The notes beneath the pieces were generated by a model. That model saw only the letters and a program-made list of their open reading frames with translations, was not told where the DNA came from and did no database searches. Below, piece by piece: positions 22,758 to 22,956 of a stretch of DNA of 22,956 nt. The position numbers were made by a program, and so were the translations under genes. Positions within the stretch are counted from its first letter, which is position 1, and each line of letters starts with the position of its first letter. Source of the DNA: Planctomycetota bacterium (GTDB lineage: Bacteria; Planctomycetota; PUPC01; DSUN01). The stretch is from assembly GCA_016872875.1 (NCBI GenBank), contig VGYW01000091.1, positions 1 to 22,956 of the forward strand. Direction: 5' to 3'.

Positions 22758-22808
22758 GGGGCAACAGGGACCACAGGGACAACAAGGACCAAAGAGGCCA
22801 AAGGGACC
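22758..22808. repeat. One-armed simple repeat J (CAGGGACC/ACAAGGACC word)
   Basis: A tandem series of words such as acagggacc, acagggac, acaaggacc and aaagggacc occupies about 50 bases. It is the same style as the foldback elements, but the complementary arm is not within the window. The region 22685-22956 otherwise holds palindrome I, and TTGACA at 22942-22947, a possible -35 box cut by the window edge. No gene is seen. Confidence 0.65.
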
Positions 22809-22956
22809 GGCGGGGGCGCTTCTCCCTTGTCAGAACTCAGATCACGTATTGCGTGAAACGGGCAGAAAGGTGGGTTTCAGGGGCAGGAATGGGGGAGGAG
22901 TGGGATTCATAGATAACACCAATAAATAGTCCGCATTTCGCTTGACATGGGGGCCA

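Overview
The window looks like a high-GC genome of the Planctomycetota or a related PVC-type lineage. This is inferred from gene content: a prepilin-type small protein with a glycine/acidic C-terminal 'FFDSH' motif, a pectate-lyase-like beta-helix protein fused to LamG, a transglutaminase-like/discoidin/CBM9 exoprotein, URO-D-family, creatininase-family and DegT-family enzymes, and many PIN-type toxin-antitoxin (TA) genes. I see no rRNA, tRNA, phage, transposase or CRISPR locus. Promoters look sigma70-like (TTGACN, 16-17 bp, TATAAT-like).

Layout. 1-1306: end of an unknown gene, DUF4926 protein, membrane-anchored alpha/beta hydrolase. 1316-3611: DegT/DnrJ/EryC1 aminotransferase and creatininase-family amidohydrolase. 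3648-5328 (minus strand): HTH-ImmA/IrrE protein and DUF4411 PIN protein, with their own promoter. 5563-9974 (plus): M55 D-aminopeptidase, diacylglycerol/undecaprenol kinase, DUF1189 membrane protein, Clp-N-like membrane protein, URO-D-family protein. 10105-12993: secreted beta-helix/LamG protein. 13156-14490: C45-type Ntn hydrolase. 14557-16450: a compact run of TA genes (VapB-like/VapC PIN, orphan DUF433, UPF0175/DUF3368). 16478-19855: large secreted multidomain protein. 20079-22684: polytopic membrane protein translationally coupled to a prepilin-like protein.

The most striking feature is not a gene. Most longer gaps between co-oriented genes hold a short element built from tandem copies of a 7-9 bp word, a short loop, then tandem copies of the reverse complement. 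The words differ from element to element (GGATGGAT, GACGCGT, CGATTCACT, GACCAAT), but the architecture repeats. Elements start at, or even supply, the stop codon of the upstream gene. Two palindromic elements lie in frame inside the 1125-residue protein; one of them (18355-18384) has a second copy after the last gene (22688-22717). To my knowledge this 'different word, same foldback' family has no general description. Simple tandem repeats (STRR) of cyanobacteria and in-frame palindromic elements of Rickettsia are the nearest known analogues.

The enzymes suggest a degrader of polysaccharides and nitrogenous compounds, but no single pathway can be assembled from the window alone.
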